The position numbers and the translations under genes are program-made. DNA of 64,000 bases, taken from positions 62,001-126,000 of the forward strand of contig CAVSCI010000012.1 in assembly GCA_963726365.1 (NCBI GenBank). The letters run 5' to 3'. The stretch's first letter is position 1. Each line of letters opens with the position of its first letter. The stretch comes from JAABQG01 sp963726365. Its GTDB lineage: Bacteria > Pseudomonadota > Gammaproteobacteria > Burkholderiales > Burkholderiaceae_C. Shown piece after piece: positions 36,486 through 46,169 of this stretch. The notes under the pieces were generated by a model. The model had not been told where the DNA came from. It saw nothing but the letters and a program-made list of their open reading frames with translations, and searched no databases.

Positions 36486-37895
36486 ATGCCTGAAGTTGTC
36501 AACACCGAGCCGACCTGCCCGCCGCCGAGCGCGCAAACGCCCCCGGGCTTCCATCTGCTGGCCAAGCCCAGCGGCTCGACCTGCAACATCGATTGCACCT
36601 ACTGCTTCTTCCTGTCCAAGGAAGCGCTGTACCCGAACGACAAACACCGCATGTCCGCGGCCACGCTGGAGGCCTACATCCGGCAACTGCTGGAGTCGCA
36701 CCGCGTGCCGCAGGTCACGGTGGCCTGGCAGGGTGGCGAGCCCACGCTGATGAAGCTGGAGTTCTTCCGCCACGCCGTCGAGCTGGTCGAGAAGCACCGG
36801 CTGCCCAGCCAGAGCGTGCAGCACACGTTCCAGACCAACGGCCTGCTGATCGACGACGAGTGGTGCGCTGTTCTTCAAGCAGCACAACTTCCTCGTGGGC
36901 TTGAGCGTGGATGGCCCGCGCGAGCTGCACGACACCTACCGCGTCGACCGCCGCGGCCAGGGCACCTTCGACCTGGTGATGCGCGGCTGGCGCTACCTGC
37001 GCAAGCACGAGGTCGACTTCAACATCCTGTGCACCGTCAACGCCGCCAACCAGCAGCACGGCCGCGCCGTCTACCGCTTCTTCCGCGACGAGTTGAAGGC
37101 GAAGTGGGTGCAGTTCATCCCGATCATCGAGCGCGCCACCGAGCAGACGATCCAGATCGCCAACAAGGGCTGGAGCGAGCAGCCCGGCAAGCAGCGCCTG
37201 CTCTACACGCAGACCGGCAATCGGGTGACCGAGCGCACGGTGGGCGCCGAACAATACGGCCGATTCCTCATCGACATCTTCGAGGAGTGGGTGCGCCACG
37301 ATGTGGGCCAGGTCTACGTGCAGCTCTTCGACGTCACGCTGGAGGCCTTCTTCGGCCGCCACCTGCTGTGCATCCACGCGCCCACCTGCGGCTACGGCCC
37401 GGCGCTGGAGCACAACGGCGATCTGTACTCCTGTGATCACTTCGTCGAGCCCAAATACAAGTTGGGCAACATCCACCAGACGCACATGCTGGAGCTGGTG
37501 GCGTCGGACGCGCAGCGCAAGTTCGGCCAGGACAAGCGCGACACGCTGACGCCAACAGTGCCGCAACTGCAAGGTGCTCAACTGGTGCAACGGCGGCTGC
37601 CCCAAGGACCGCTTCGCGCTGTCGCGCGACGGCGAACCGGGCCAGAACTACCTGTGCCCGGGCCTGGAGCTGTTCTTCACCCACACCGGTCCGACCTTCA
37701 ACCTCATGGTGCAACTGCTGCGGCAGAACCGCATGCCCGCCGACGTGATGGCGTGGGTCGCCGGGCAGGACGCAGAAGCGGGGCGCCTATCAGCCCTGCC
37801 CCTGTGGCAGCGGAAAGAAGTTCCGCTTCTGTCATGGCGACAAGGCGCCGAAGTCGCTCTTCAGCAGCGTCGACCGCGAGACGGCGGGGCCATGA
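36486..37895 (+). CDS. Anaerobic-type sulfatase maturase, radical SAM (three frameshifts)
   Basis: A radical SAM enzyme that oxidises the active-site Cys or Ser of sulfatases to formylglycine. The radical SAM cluster CNIDCTYC is at residues 33-40, followed by VAWQGGEPTLM and FQTNGLLIDDEWC. In the second piece are FLVGLSVDGPRELHDTYRVD and NHGDL-like HNGDLYSCDHFVEP; the third has the SPASM auxiliary cysteines QCRNCKVLNWCNGGCPKDRF. A fourth piece carries a SEC-C zinc motif, CPCGSGKKFRFCHGD, as C-terminal tail, ending at 37895. The frame breaks near 36870, 37552 and 37775, each explained by one inserted base, and the total length is a multiple of three. The target sulfatase follows immediately. 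Confidence 0.9.
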
Positions 37896-37977
37896 AGGTC
37901 AGGAATGTTTTTTGGAGCCGGACGGCCAGTCGGTGGTCCGGAATTTGTGTCAGTAGCGTGAAAAAGGAGAAACGAAG

Positions 37978-39459
37978 ATGGCAGACAAGAAACCCAATAT
38001 GCTGATCCTCTGGGGCGACGATGTGGGCTGGTGGAACATCAGCTACAACAGCCGCGGCCAGATGGGTTACCGCACCCCCAACATCGACCGCGTGGCCAAC
38101 GAAGGCGTGGCCTTCACCGACTACTACGCGCAGCAGAGCTGCACCGCGGGCCGCGCCGCGTTCATGACCGGCCAGAACCCGATCCGCACCGGGCTGACCA
38201 AGGTCGGCATGCCGGGTGCCACCAACGGCATCCAGGCCGAGGACCCGACCATTGCCGAGTTGCTCAAGCCCATGGGCTATGCCACCGGCCAGTTCGGCAA
38301 GAACCACTTCGGTGACCGCGACGAACACCTGCCGACGATGCACGGCTTCGACGAGTTCTTCGGCAACCTGTACCACCTGAACGCCGAGGAAGAGCCCGAG
38401 CAGCCCGACTACCCGAAGGACCCGGCGTTCAAGAAGCGTTTCGGGCCGCGCGGCGTGCTGCATTGCAAGGCCGACGGCAAGGGCGGGCAGACGGTGGTGG
38501 ACACCGGGCCGCTGACGATCAAGCGCATGGAGACCATCGACGACGAGGTGACCGAGCGCGCGCTGCGCTTCATCGACGAGACACACAAGGCCGGCAAGCC
38601 GTTCTTCCTCTGGTACAACACCACGGCGATGCACTTCCGCACCCACTGCGCCGAGAAGCACAAGGGCAAGAGCGGCCAGGGCGATTACAACGACGTGATG
38701 GTGGCGCACGACGAGAACATCGGCCTGATGCTGAACAAGCTCGACGAGCTGGGCATTGCCGACAACACCATCGTGATGTATTCCACCGACAACGGCGTGC
38801 ACTTCAACACCTGGCCGGATGCCGGCATCACGCCGTTCCGTTCCGAGAAGAACACCAACTGGGAAGGCGGCTGGCGCGTGCCCTGCTTCGTGCGCTGGCC
38901 GGGCCAGTTCAAGGCCGGCACGGTGCTCAACGGCATCTTCAGCCACCAGGACTGGATGGCGACTTTCCTCGCCGCCGCCGGCGAGCCGAACATCAAGGAG
39001 AAGCTGCTTGAAGGCTACAAGGCCGGCGACAAGACGTTCAAGGTCCACCTCGACGGTTACAACATGCTGCCCTACCTGAAGGGCGAGGTGAAGGAAAGTC
39101 CACGCAATTTCCACTTCTACATCAGCGACGACGGCGACATCATGGCGATCCGCGTGAACGACTGGAAGATGGTGCTGATGGAGCAACGCGCCAAGCAACT
39201 GGCGTGCTGGATGGAGCCGTTCGTGAAGTTGCGGGTCCCGAAGCTGTTCAATCTGCGGCGCGACCCGTTCGAGCGGGCCGACGAGAACTCGAATACGTAC
39301 TACGACTGGATGATTTCCAATGCCTTTGCCGTCTACCTGATGCAGGGCGTGGTGGCCAGCATGATCGAGGGCTTCGTGAAGTTCCCGCCACGGCAGAAGC
39401 CGGCCTCGTTCAACCTGGATGCCGTGATGCGCGACCTGGAAGCGGCCAGAGCCGATTGA
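37978..39459 (+). CDS. Arylsulfatase, formylglycine type
   Basis: A 493-residue sulfatase of the alkaline-phosphatase superfamily. The metal-binding N-terminus is NMLILWGDDVGWWNIS. The modification motif is CTAGR at residues 55-59, a CxAxR form rather than the commoner CxPxR; anaerobic maturases accept both. Further motifs are GKNHFGDRDEHLPTMHGFDEF, and the second metal site STDNGVHFN. No signal peptide is seen, so the enzyme is probably cytoplasmic, which fits the cytoplasmic maturase upstream. It cleaves sulfate esters; the natural substrate is unknown. A fragment of a second copy lies at 41233. Confidence 0.94.
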   Translation: MADKKPNMLILWGDDVGWWNISYNSRGQMGYRTPNIDRVANEGVAFTDYYAQQSCTAGRAAFMTGQNPIRTGLTKVGMPGATNGIQAEDPTIAELLKPMGYATGQFGKNHFGDRDEHLPTMHGFDEFFGNLYHLNAEEEPEQPDYPKDPAFKKRFGPRGVLHCKADGKGGQTVVDTGPLTIKRMETIDDEVTERALRFIDETHKAGKPFFLWYNTTAMHFRTHCAEKHKGKSGQGDYNDVMVAHDENIGLMLNKLDELGIADNTIVMYSTDNGVHFNTWPDAGITPFRSEKNTNWEGGWRVPCFVRWPGQFKAGTVLNGIFSHQDWMATFLAAAGEPNIKEKLLEGYKAGDKTFKVHLDGYNMLPYLKGEVKESPRNFHFYISDDGDIMAIRVNDWKMVLMEQRAKQLACWMEPFVKLRVPKLFNLRRDPFERADENSNTYYDWMISNAFAVYLMQGVVASMIEGFVKFPPRQKPASFNLDAVMRDLEAARAD

Positions 39460-39527
39460 TCCGCTGCGCGCCCCATCGACTGAGGCGATGGGGCTGCGTC
39501 CGGCTGAAGGCCGGGCGCGCTGAATCA

Positions 39528-39568
39528 ACAGCCCGGGGCCGATCAATCGGTCGCCCGGGCTTTTTTTC
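39528..39568 (+). terminator. Strong intrinsic terminator after arylsulfatase
   Basis: The stem AGCCCGGG (39530-39537) pairs with CCCGGGCT (39554-39561); an inner stem CCGAT/ATCGG closes the loop; seven T residues follow. This should end the SulP-DUF202-maturase-sulfatase transcript. Confidence 0.92.
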
Positions 39569-39609
39569 TTGTTCTCGGATTGGAAGTCAACACGCCCTGG
39601 GAGACTGAC

Positions 39610-41213
39610 ATGAAAAATGAATCATTGACCGAAGTCCTGCCCGACCCGCTTCCCTCCTGGAACGACGGGCCGGCCAAGCAGGCAATTGTCAGCTTCGTCG
39701 AGACGGTGACCAGGGCAGGCTCGCCATCCTTTGTCCCCGTCCCCGAACGCATCGCCACCTTCGACAACGACGGCACGCTCTGGTGCGAGCAGCCGGCGCC
39801 CGTGCAGGCGTATTTCGCGCTCGACCGTGTGAAGGCGCTGGCGCCGCAGCACCCCGAATGGGCAGACCCGGGAGCCGTTCGCCTCGTTGATCAAGGGGGA
39901 TCTGAAGGCCGCGCTCGATGGCGCTGAACACGAGCTTGTCGAAGTCGTCACGGCCACCCACGCGGGCATGAGCACCGTCGAGTTCGGGCGGATCGTGGAG
40001 GACTGGATCGCCACCGCGCGGCATCCGCAGACCGGCAAGCGCTTCACCGACATGGTCTATCAGCCGATGCTCGAACTGCTCGCCTACCTGAGCGCCAACG
40101 GGTTCAGGAACTACATCGTCACGGGCGGCGGCATCGAGTTCGTGCGCCAATGGGGCGAGCGCGTCTACGGGGTCACGCCCGAGCAGGTCATCGGCAGCAG
40201 CATCAAGACCCGATTCGAGCTGCGCGACGGCAAGCCCGTTCTCATGCGCCTGCCGCACTTGAACTTCAACAACGACAAGGCCGGCAAGCCGGTCACCATC
40301 CACCAGCATATCGGCCGCGCGCCCCTTGCGGCCTTCGGCAATTCGGTCGGCGACCAGCAGATGCTGGAATACACGCTGGGTGGCGGCGGCGCGCGGTTCG
40401 GACTGCTGGTCTTGCACGATGACGCGGCGCGTGAATACGCGTACGGCCCGGTGCTGGGCCTGCCCACGCCGCAGCTCGGGGCCTTCACGCCGGCGCTCTA
40501 CGAGCAGGCGAAGGGGTCCGGCTGGACCGTCGTCAGCATGAAGGACGACTGGAAACGGGTCTTCCCGTTCGAGCCGGGCCCGGTCACCGCCATCAACATC
40601 CTGCTGGAGCCCGACGCCACGATGCTCCAGCATTGCGAAGCCAACAACGCCCGCCTGCTCAAGGTGTTCCCGAAGGGTTTCGCGCTGGATGCGACGCACC
40701 GTCCGCACGTCACGCTGCTTCAGCGTTTCGTTAGCACGGCGGAACTCGACAAGATCTACGCTGCGGCGGGCAAGGTTTTGGCCGGCATCGATGTGCCCGG
40801 CTTGCGCATGGAGGCCTTCAAGTATTACTACATCCCCAGCGGCAACCTCGGTCTGGCCGGCATCGTCGCGCAGGCCGAGTCCGGAACTGCGCGAACTGCA
40901 GCGGGCATTGATCGATGCCGTGGCGCCGTTCACCGTGGCAACCGGAGGCTCGGACGCCTTCGCCACGACGCCGGACGATCCGGTCATCGACCCGCTGCTG
41001 ATCGGCTACGTGTCGGCGTTTGTGCAGAAATCAGCCGGCGAACAATTCAGTCCGCACGTCACCACGGGCATTGCGCCGCGGGAATACCTCGACAAGATGC
41101 TCGCCGAGCCGTTCGAGTCGTTCACCTTCTCGCCGGCAGGTGCCGCCGTCTACCAACTCGGCCAGTTCGGCACGGCGGCGAGGAAGCTCCATGGCTTTGG
41201 TTTGACGCGCTGA
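39610..41213 (+). CDS. HAD family hydrolase with 2H-phosphoesterase-like C-terminal half (two frameshifts)
   Basis: A protein of about 534 residues. The N-terminal half is a haloacid dehalogenase phosphatase: IATFDNDGTLWCEQP with nucleophile Asp52 and Asp54, then YIVTGGGIEFVRQWGERVYG (motif II), and GKPVTIHQHIGRAPLAAFGNSVGDQQML (motifs III-IV). The C-terminal half starts about TAINILLEPDATM and has two HxT motifs, RPHVTLLQ and SPHVTTGIA, the hallmark of 2H phosphoesterases. Frames break near 39867 (after EWAD) and 40880 (after AQAE); one inserted base at each restores WADREPFASL and PELRELQRAL. The two halves may be a real fusion or two genes joined by another base error. It has its own leader after the sulfatase terminator. 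Confidence 0.8.
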
Positions 41214-41229
41214 GGCGAGGTCGCCGCGA

Positions 41230-41324
41230 GTCGGATGCCGCCGCGGCAGAAGCCGGCCTCGTTCGACCTGGACTCTGTGATGCGCGCGCTGGAAACCGCC
41301 AGCGCTTCATGGGGTTGCGCCTGA
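41230..41324 (+). pseudogene. 3' remnant of a second arylsulfatase gene
   Basis: Starting about 41230, the frame reads PPRQKPASFDLDSVMRALET and stops with TGA at about 41324. It is nearly identical to the end of the intact sulfatase (PPRQKPASFNLDAVMRDLEA, 39388-39450). No upstream sulfatase sequence precedes it; directly before is the end of the HAD-2H gene. It is therefore a decayed or deleted second copy, leaving only the last about 30 codons. Confidence 0.85.
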
Positions 41325-41359
41325 ACTGCGGGCTGGCGCTGAATTCAGGTCAGAACCAA

Positions 41360-41387
41360 TGGCCGGTTGCCCGGAGCCGGCCTTTTC
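41360..41387 (+). terminator. Intrinsic terminator after HAD gene and sulfatase remnant
   Basis: GGCCGG (41361-41366) pairs with CCGGCC (41377-41382) around a ten-base loop, followed by TTTT. Confidence 0.7.
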
Positions 41388-41404
41388 TCGAATGGTCATG
41401 AACA

Positions 41405-41446
41405 GCTATTGATTCAATAGTGACCCGGCCTTGACTTCGGGGCTGG
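41405..41446. repeat. Palindromic dispersed repeat, GCTATTGATTCAATAG type, copy 2
   Basis: GCTATTGATTCAATAGTGA is identical to the copy at 33475, and the agreement continues through CCGG, TGACT and GGGC with scattered changes. It is in the same orientation as copy 1, immediately after the sulfatase remnant and before the ABC exporter operon, so the two copies bracket the block 33.5-41.4 kb. Confidence 0.8.
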
Positions 41447-41479
41447 ATTTTTCCGGCGCTTGGTCGTTACGATGGCGGC

Positions 41480-42199
41480 ATGGACGCAGCAGCGCGTGAA
41501 GTCATCTTCCGGGCCGAGGGCCTGACCAAGGTCTACCGCATGGGCGAGGTCGAGGTGCATGCCCTGCGCGGCGTGGATCTGGTGCTGTACGCGGGCGAGT
41601 TCGTCGTGCTGCTGGGCCCCTCGGGCAGCGGCAAATCGACGCTGCTGAACATCCTGGGCGGGCTGGACGTGCCGACCGCCGGCCACGTCTGGTACCACGG
41701 CGAAGACCTGACCCGCGCCAATGACGCGCAGCTCACCGCCTTTCGCCGCGAGCATGTCGGCTTCGTGTTCCAGTTCTACAACCTGATTCCCAGCCTGACG
41801 GCGCGGGAAAACGTGGCCATCGTCACCGAGATCGCACCCAGCCCCATGCCGCCCGACGACGCACTGGCCATGGTGGGCCTCAAGGAGCGGCTCGATCACT
41901 TCCCGGCCCAGCTCTCGGGCGGTGAGCAGCAGCGCGTGGCGATTGCCCGCGCCATCGCCAAGCGGCCCGTGGTGATGCTGTGCGACGAACCCACCGGCGC
42001 GCTGGATTCGGCCACCGGCGTGCACGTGCTCGAAGCCCTGGAGCGCGTCAACGCCGAGATGGGCACGACCACCGTGGTCATCACCCACAACGTGGACATC
42101 GCGCGCATGGCGCACCGGGTGCTGTTCATGGCCGACGGGCGCATCGGGCGCGAGCAGGTCAATGCCGAGCGCCTGCCGGCCCGTGAGCTTCACTGGTGA
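41480..42199 (+). CDS. ABC transporter ATP-binding protein (MacB/LolD type)
   Basis: A 239-residue ATPase. Walker A is GPSGSGKST (46-54), the Q-loop VFQFYNLIPSLTARENV, signature LSGGEQQRVAIARA, Walker B VVMLCDEPTGALD, and the H-loop VVITHN. The sequence MGEVEVHALRGVDL and the FQFYNLIPSLTA segment are typical of the MacB/FtsE/LolD class. It drives a mechanotransmission-type exporter with the FtsX-like permease encoded directly downstream (stop and start overlap by one base) and an HlyD adaptor after that. Confidence 0.93.
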   Translation: MDAAAREVIFRAEGLTKVYRMGEVEVHALRGVDLVLYAGEFVVLLGPSGSGKSTLLNILGGLDVPTAGHVWYHGEDLTRANDAQLTAFRREHVGFVFQFYNLIPSLTARENVAIVTEIAPSPMPPDDALAMVGLKERLDHFPAQLSGGEQQRVAIARAIAKRPVVMLCDEPTGALDSATGVHVLEALERVNAEMGTTTVVITHNVDIARMAHRVLFMADGRIGREQVNAERLPARELHW

Positions 42200-44569
42200 T
42201 GCGCATGAAAGCCCTGCACCGAAAAGCCCTGCGCGACCTCTGGCACATGCGCGGCCAGGCGCTGGCCATCGCGATGGTGATCGCCTCGGGCATTGCGATG
42301 CTGGTGATGTCGGCCGCCACGCTGGATTCGTTGCAGGACACGCGCGACCGTCTGTACCGCGACTACCGGTTTTCCGACGTCTGGGCCCAGGTCAAGCGCG
42401 CCCCCGAGGCACTGGCGCAGCGCGTGGCCGAGTTGCCCGGCGTGAACGAGGTCGAGACCCGGCTGATTGCCGGCGCCAAGGTCGAGCTGCCGGGCTTTCA
42501 CGAACCGATCGAGGCGGTGGTGCAGTCGCTGCCCGACCAGAGTGAACCCGCGCAGAACCGGTTGTACCTGCGCAGCGGGCGCATGCTGGCGCCGTTTGCC
42601 GACGACGAGGTGCTGGTCAGCGAATCGTTCGCGCAGGCGCAAAACCTCAAGCCCGGCGACCGGCTGCGCGCCACCGTGTACGGCCGCACCCAGTGGTTCA
42701 CCATCGTCGGCATGGCGCTCTCCCCCGAGTACGTCTACCAGATCAAGCCCGGCGCCATGTTCCCGGACTACCAGCGCTACGCCATCCTGTGGATGAACCG
42801 GCGCGCGCTGGCGGCGGCGCTCGACATGAATGGCGCTTTCAACCAGGTGGTGGTGCGGCTCAGCCCCGGCGCCAATGAGCGCGACACCATCGCCGCGATG
42901 GACCTACTGCTGGCGCGCAACGGCAGCCTCGGCGCGCACGGCCGTATGGACCAGCTCTCGTACCGTTTCCTGCACGAGGAATTCCGCCAGCTCGCCACCA
43001 TGACGCGCGTGTTCCCCACCATCTTCCTGGGCGTGGCGGCCTTCCTGCTGAACGTGGTGTTCACGCGCCTGGTCGGCACGCAGCGGGATCAGGTGGCCAT
43101 CCTCAAGGCCTTTGGCTACAGCACGCTGGATGTGGCGCTGCACTATGGCCTGATCGTCACGCTGATCTGCCTGCTGGGTTCGGCGCTGGGGGTGGCGGGG
43201 GGCGCCTGGCTGGGCACGCTGATGGCGGCGATGTACCAGACCTATTTCCGCTTTCCGTTCCTGGACTTCAACCTGTCCGCCCCGGTGGTGCTGGCCGGCA
43301 TCGGCGTCAGCCTGGTGGCGGCCCTGCTCGGCACCGGGCGCGCCGTGTACGCGGCGGCCGACGCGCCGGTGGCCGAGGCCATGCGCCCGCCGGCGCCCCA
43401 GCGTTTCACGCGCTCGGTGGCCGAGCGCCTGATGCCCGCACGCTGGCTTTCGCAGCCGACCCGCATCATCTTTCGCCAGATCGAGCGCCGCCCGTTCAAG
43501 GCGCTGCTGACGGTGCTAGGGCCTGGCCTGCGCCGGCGCCATCATGATGATGGCGCGCTTTCAGGACAGCGCGATCAACACCATGGTGGAGCTGCAGTTT
43601 CGCCTGTCCCAGCAGCACGACGTGTCGGCCAGCTTCATCGAACCCGGCCCGCACCGGGCGGTGAACGAGCTTCGGGCGCTGCCAGGCGTGCGGCTGGCCG
43701 AAGGCGTTCGCTCGGTGCCGGTGCGTTTTCGCAGCGAGAACCGCAGCATGACGACCAGCATCGAGGGCTTGGCGCCGCAAAGCGAACTGCGCCGCCCCAT
43801 CGATGCGCAGCTGCGCCGCATCGTCCTGCCCGAGGACGGCCTGGTCCTGAACGACTACCTGGCGGCCCGCCTGGGCGTGGGCGTGGGCGATCAGGTGTGG
43901 GTGGAGGTGCTGGAGGGGCGGCGCCAGCAGCTGGCGCTGCCGGTGGCGCGCCTGGTGCGCGAGCACGTCGGCCTGCAGGCCTACATGAACCTCGATGCGC
44001 TGAACCGCGCCCTGGGCGACGGCGACCTGATCAGTGGCGCGCTGTTGACCGTGGACGATGGCCTTGAACCCGCCGTTTTCAGTGCGCTGGACCGGCGACC
44101 GCGCGTGATTGGCGCCGGCTCGCGGCTGGCCGCGGTGGAGGCGCTGTACAAGAGCATCGCGCAGATGACCGGCCTGTTCATGTGGATCTCGGTTCTGATG
44201 GGCGCCATCATCAATTTCGGCGTGGTCTACAACTCGGCGCGTATTGCGCTGGCCGAGCGTGGGCGCGAGCTGGCCAGCCTGCGCGTGCTGGGCTTCACCC
44301 AGGGCGAGGTCAGCTACATCCTGCTCGGTGAGCTGGCGCTGCTGGTGGCAGTGTCGATCCCGCTGAGCTTTGCGGTGGGCTACGGGCTGTCGTGGTACCT
44401 GGCGCACAACCTGCAGTCCGACCTGTACCGCGTGCCGATGCACATCGCGCCGTCGGCCTACGCGTTTGCCGCCCTCACCACGGTGATCTCGGCCGTGCTG
44501 TCGGCGCTGGCCGTGCGCGAGCGCATCCACCGGCTGGACCTGATTGGCGTGCTCAAGACGCGCGAATGA
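42199..44569 (+). CDS. ABC transporter permease, FtsX/MacB type (frameshifted)
   Basis: A large permease of about 790 residues with two FtsX-like domains. The first has an N-terminal membrane segment (ALAIAMVIASGIAMLVMSAA), a periplasmic MacB-PCD-like domain, and three membrane segments ending in VVLAGIGVSLVAALLGTGRAVY. The second starts RRPFKALLTVLG and ends with LLGELALLVAVSIPLSFAVG and TTVISAVLSALAVRERIHRL. The frame breaks near 43520 at CTAGGGCCTGG; removing one G gives LTVLGLACAGAIMMMARF. The length fits one insertion. It works with the ATPase upstream and the HlyD adaptor downstream, a tripartite exporter like MacAB; the substrate is unknown. Confidence 0.9.
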
Positions 44570-44611
44570 AACACCCGCCTGCCGCACAATGAACCCCTTG
44601 GAAGTCCCGTC

Positions 44612-45818
44612 ATGAAAATGAACGCATCCCCCCGCAAGATCGTGTTCTGGAGCGCCGGCGTGCTCGCGCTGGTCGTGCTGGCCTGGCTGGCCATGCGCGA
44701 ACCGGTGCAGATGGCCAGCGTGGCGCAGGTCCGCCGCGGCCCGCTGGAGCAGGCCTTCACGGAAGAAGGCAAGACGCGCATACAGCAGCGCTATGTGATC
44801 ACCGCGCCGCTGGCCGGTGTGGTGCGCCGCATCAGCCTGCAGCCCGGCGACGCGGTGCAGGCCCAGCAGGTGGTCGCCGAGATCGACCCCGCCGGCGCCG
44901 CCCTGCTCGACCCGCGCGCACGCAGCCAGGCGCTGGCCGAAGTCGCCACCGGCGAGAGCGCCCTGCGCGCGACGCGCCAGCGCGTGGCGGCCGCAACGAC
45001 CTCTGAGAGCGTGGCAAAGGGTGAACTGAGCCGGATGCAGCAACTGCGTGCGCAGGGCATGGTCACCGCATCGCAGTTCGACCAGGCGCGCACGCAGGCC
45101 GACACGGCCAGCGCCGCCCTGTCCACCGCCCGCTCGGACGAACAGATTGCCGCGCACCGGCTGCAGGTGGCGCAGGCCGCGCTGGCGGAAGAAGGCCAGG
45201 CCGGCCGCGGCCGGGTGCTGGCGGTGCGTTCGCCCGTGGCCGGCCGGGTGCTCAAGCGAGCGGTGGAGAGCAGCACGGCCGTCGCCATGGGGCAGCCGCT
45301 GATGGAAGTCGGCGACCCGGCGCAGCTGGAGATCGAGGTCGAGGTGCTGTCCACCGACGCGGTGCGGCTGGCGCCGGGCCTGAAGGCGCGCGTGCTGCGC
45401 TGGGGCGGCGACGGCGTGCTGGACGCCCGCGTGACGCGCATCGAGCCGGGCGGTTTCACCAAGGTCTCCGCACTGGGCGTGGAAGAGCAGCGCACCCGCG
45501 TCATCCTGGGCTTCGCCTCGCCGCGCGAGACAATGGGCCGCGCTCGGTGACGCCTATCGCGTGGAGGTGGAGTTCATCCTGAAGCAGGACAAGGACGTGC
45601 TGCAGGTGCCGGCCAGCGCGCTGTTCCGCGCCGGTGAGGGCTGGGCCGTCTACGTGGTGGACGGCGGCGCCGCGCGGCGCACGGTGGTGAAAGTGGGCGC
45701 GCGCTCGGCCACGGCTGCGCAGGTGCTGGACGGGCTGCAGGCCGACCAGACCGTCATCGTGCAGCCCGACGACCGCATCAAGGACGGCACGCGGATCGAG
45801 GCGGTGAGCGGGCGCTGA
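44612..45818 (+). CDS. HlyD / MacA family periplasmic adaptor subunit (frameshifted)
   Basis: A membrane fusion protein of about 402 residues. An N-terminal anchor (IVFWSAGVLALVVLAWLAM) is followed by the biotinyl-lipoyl half motif ITAPLAGVVRRISLQPGDAV, an alpha-hairpin rich in alanine (about 110-190), the second half-motif VRSPVAGRVLKRAV and a beta-barrel domain. The C-terminal membrane-proximal part (QVPASALFRAGEGWAVYVVD) is in another frame: one extra base near 45530 breaks PRE-QWAALGDAYRVEVEF. Length fits one insertion. It probably links the ABC permease to an outer-membrane channel; no outer-membrane factor gene is nearby. Confidence 0.9.
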
Positions 45819-45847
45819 GCGCGCGGATCAGCCGCGCGCGTCGCCGT

Positions 45848-46054
45848 TCACCGGCAAACCCATCGGGTCGTGCAGTTCTGGCCGTCGCAACTGGTCGGCT
45901 CGACCATCACGGCAACCTTGCCGGACTTGGCGCATTGTTCGTTGGCGGCCGCCTGGGCCTGGCCCAGATTCGGGGCGGCCGGGGCGGGATAGTAGGCCGG
46001 GTAGGCCACGCAGCCTGAGAGCAAGGCCGAGATGAGCAGCAGGGAGGTTTTCAT
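45848..46054 (-). CDS. Small predicted lipoprotein
   Basis: A 68-residue protein with a lipoprotein signal: MKTSLLLISALLSGC, a lipobox LSGC with the cysteine at residue 15. The mature part is short, proline- and tyrosine-rich at first (VAYPAYYPAPAAP) and then has four cysteines that could form two disulfides (EQCAKSG, EPTSCDGQNCTTRWVC). I do not recognise a family. It faces the HlyD gene end and has its own upstream region shared with the repeat at 46139. Confidence 0.65.
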   Translation of the reverse strand: MKTSLLLISALLSGCVAYPAYYPAPAAPNLGQAQAAANEQCAKSGKVAVMVEPTSCDGQNCTTRWVCR

Positions 46055-46138
46055 AGTCTTTCTTTTCCGGTTGTCCTTCGGACATGAACTGTACGCGCCC
46101 GGAGGTGGACACAACGCAATGGCGCTGGCGGGGGACGA

Positions 46139-46162
46139 GATAGCTACTTTTTCAGGAGCGTC
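46139..46162. repeat. Short AT-rich dispersed repeat (AGATAGCTACTTTTTCAGGAGC)
   Basis: The segment AGATAGCTACTTTTTCAGGA is a member of the short repeat family containing a TAGCT core and T run, seen in related forms near 6567, 10553, 18903, 28216 and 63541. It lies at the 3' end of the histidine phosphatase gene. Confidence 0.5.
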
Positions 46163-46169
46163 CTCGGGC

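Noticed and set aside
36486..37895. Programmed ribosomal frameshifting as an explanation for the maturase breaks.
   Set aside because: Three breaks in one gene, no slippery heptamers, and similar breaks in many unrelated genes make error more likely.
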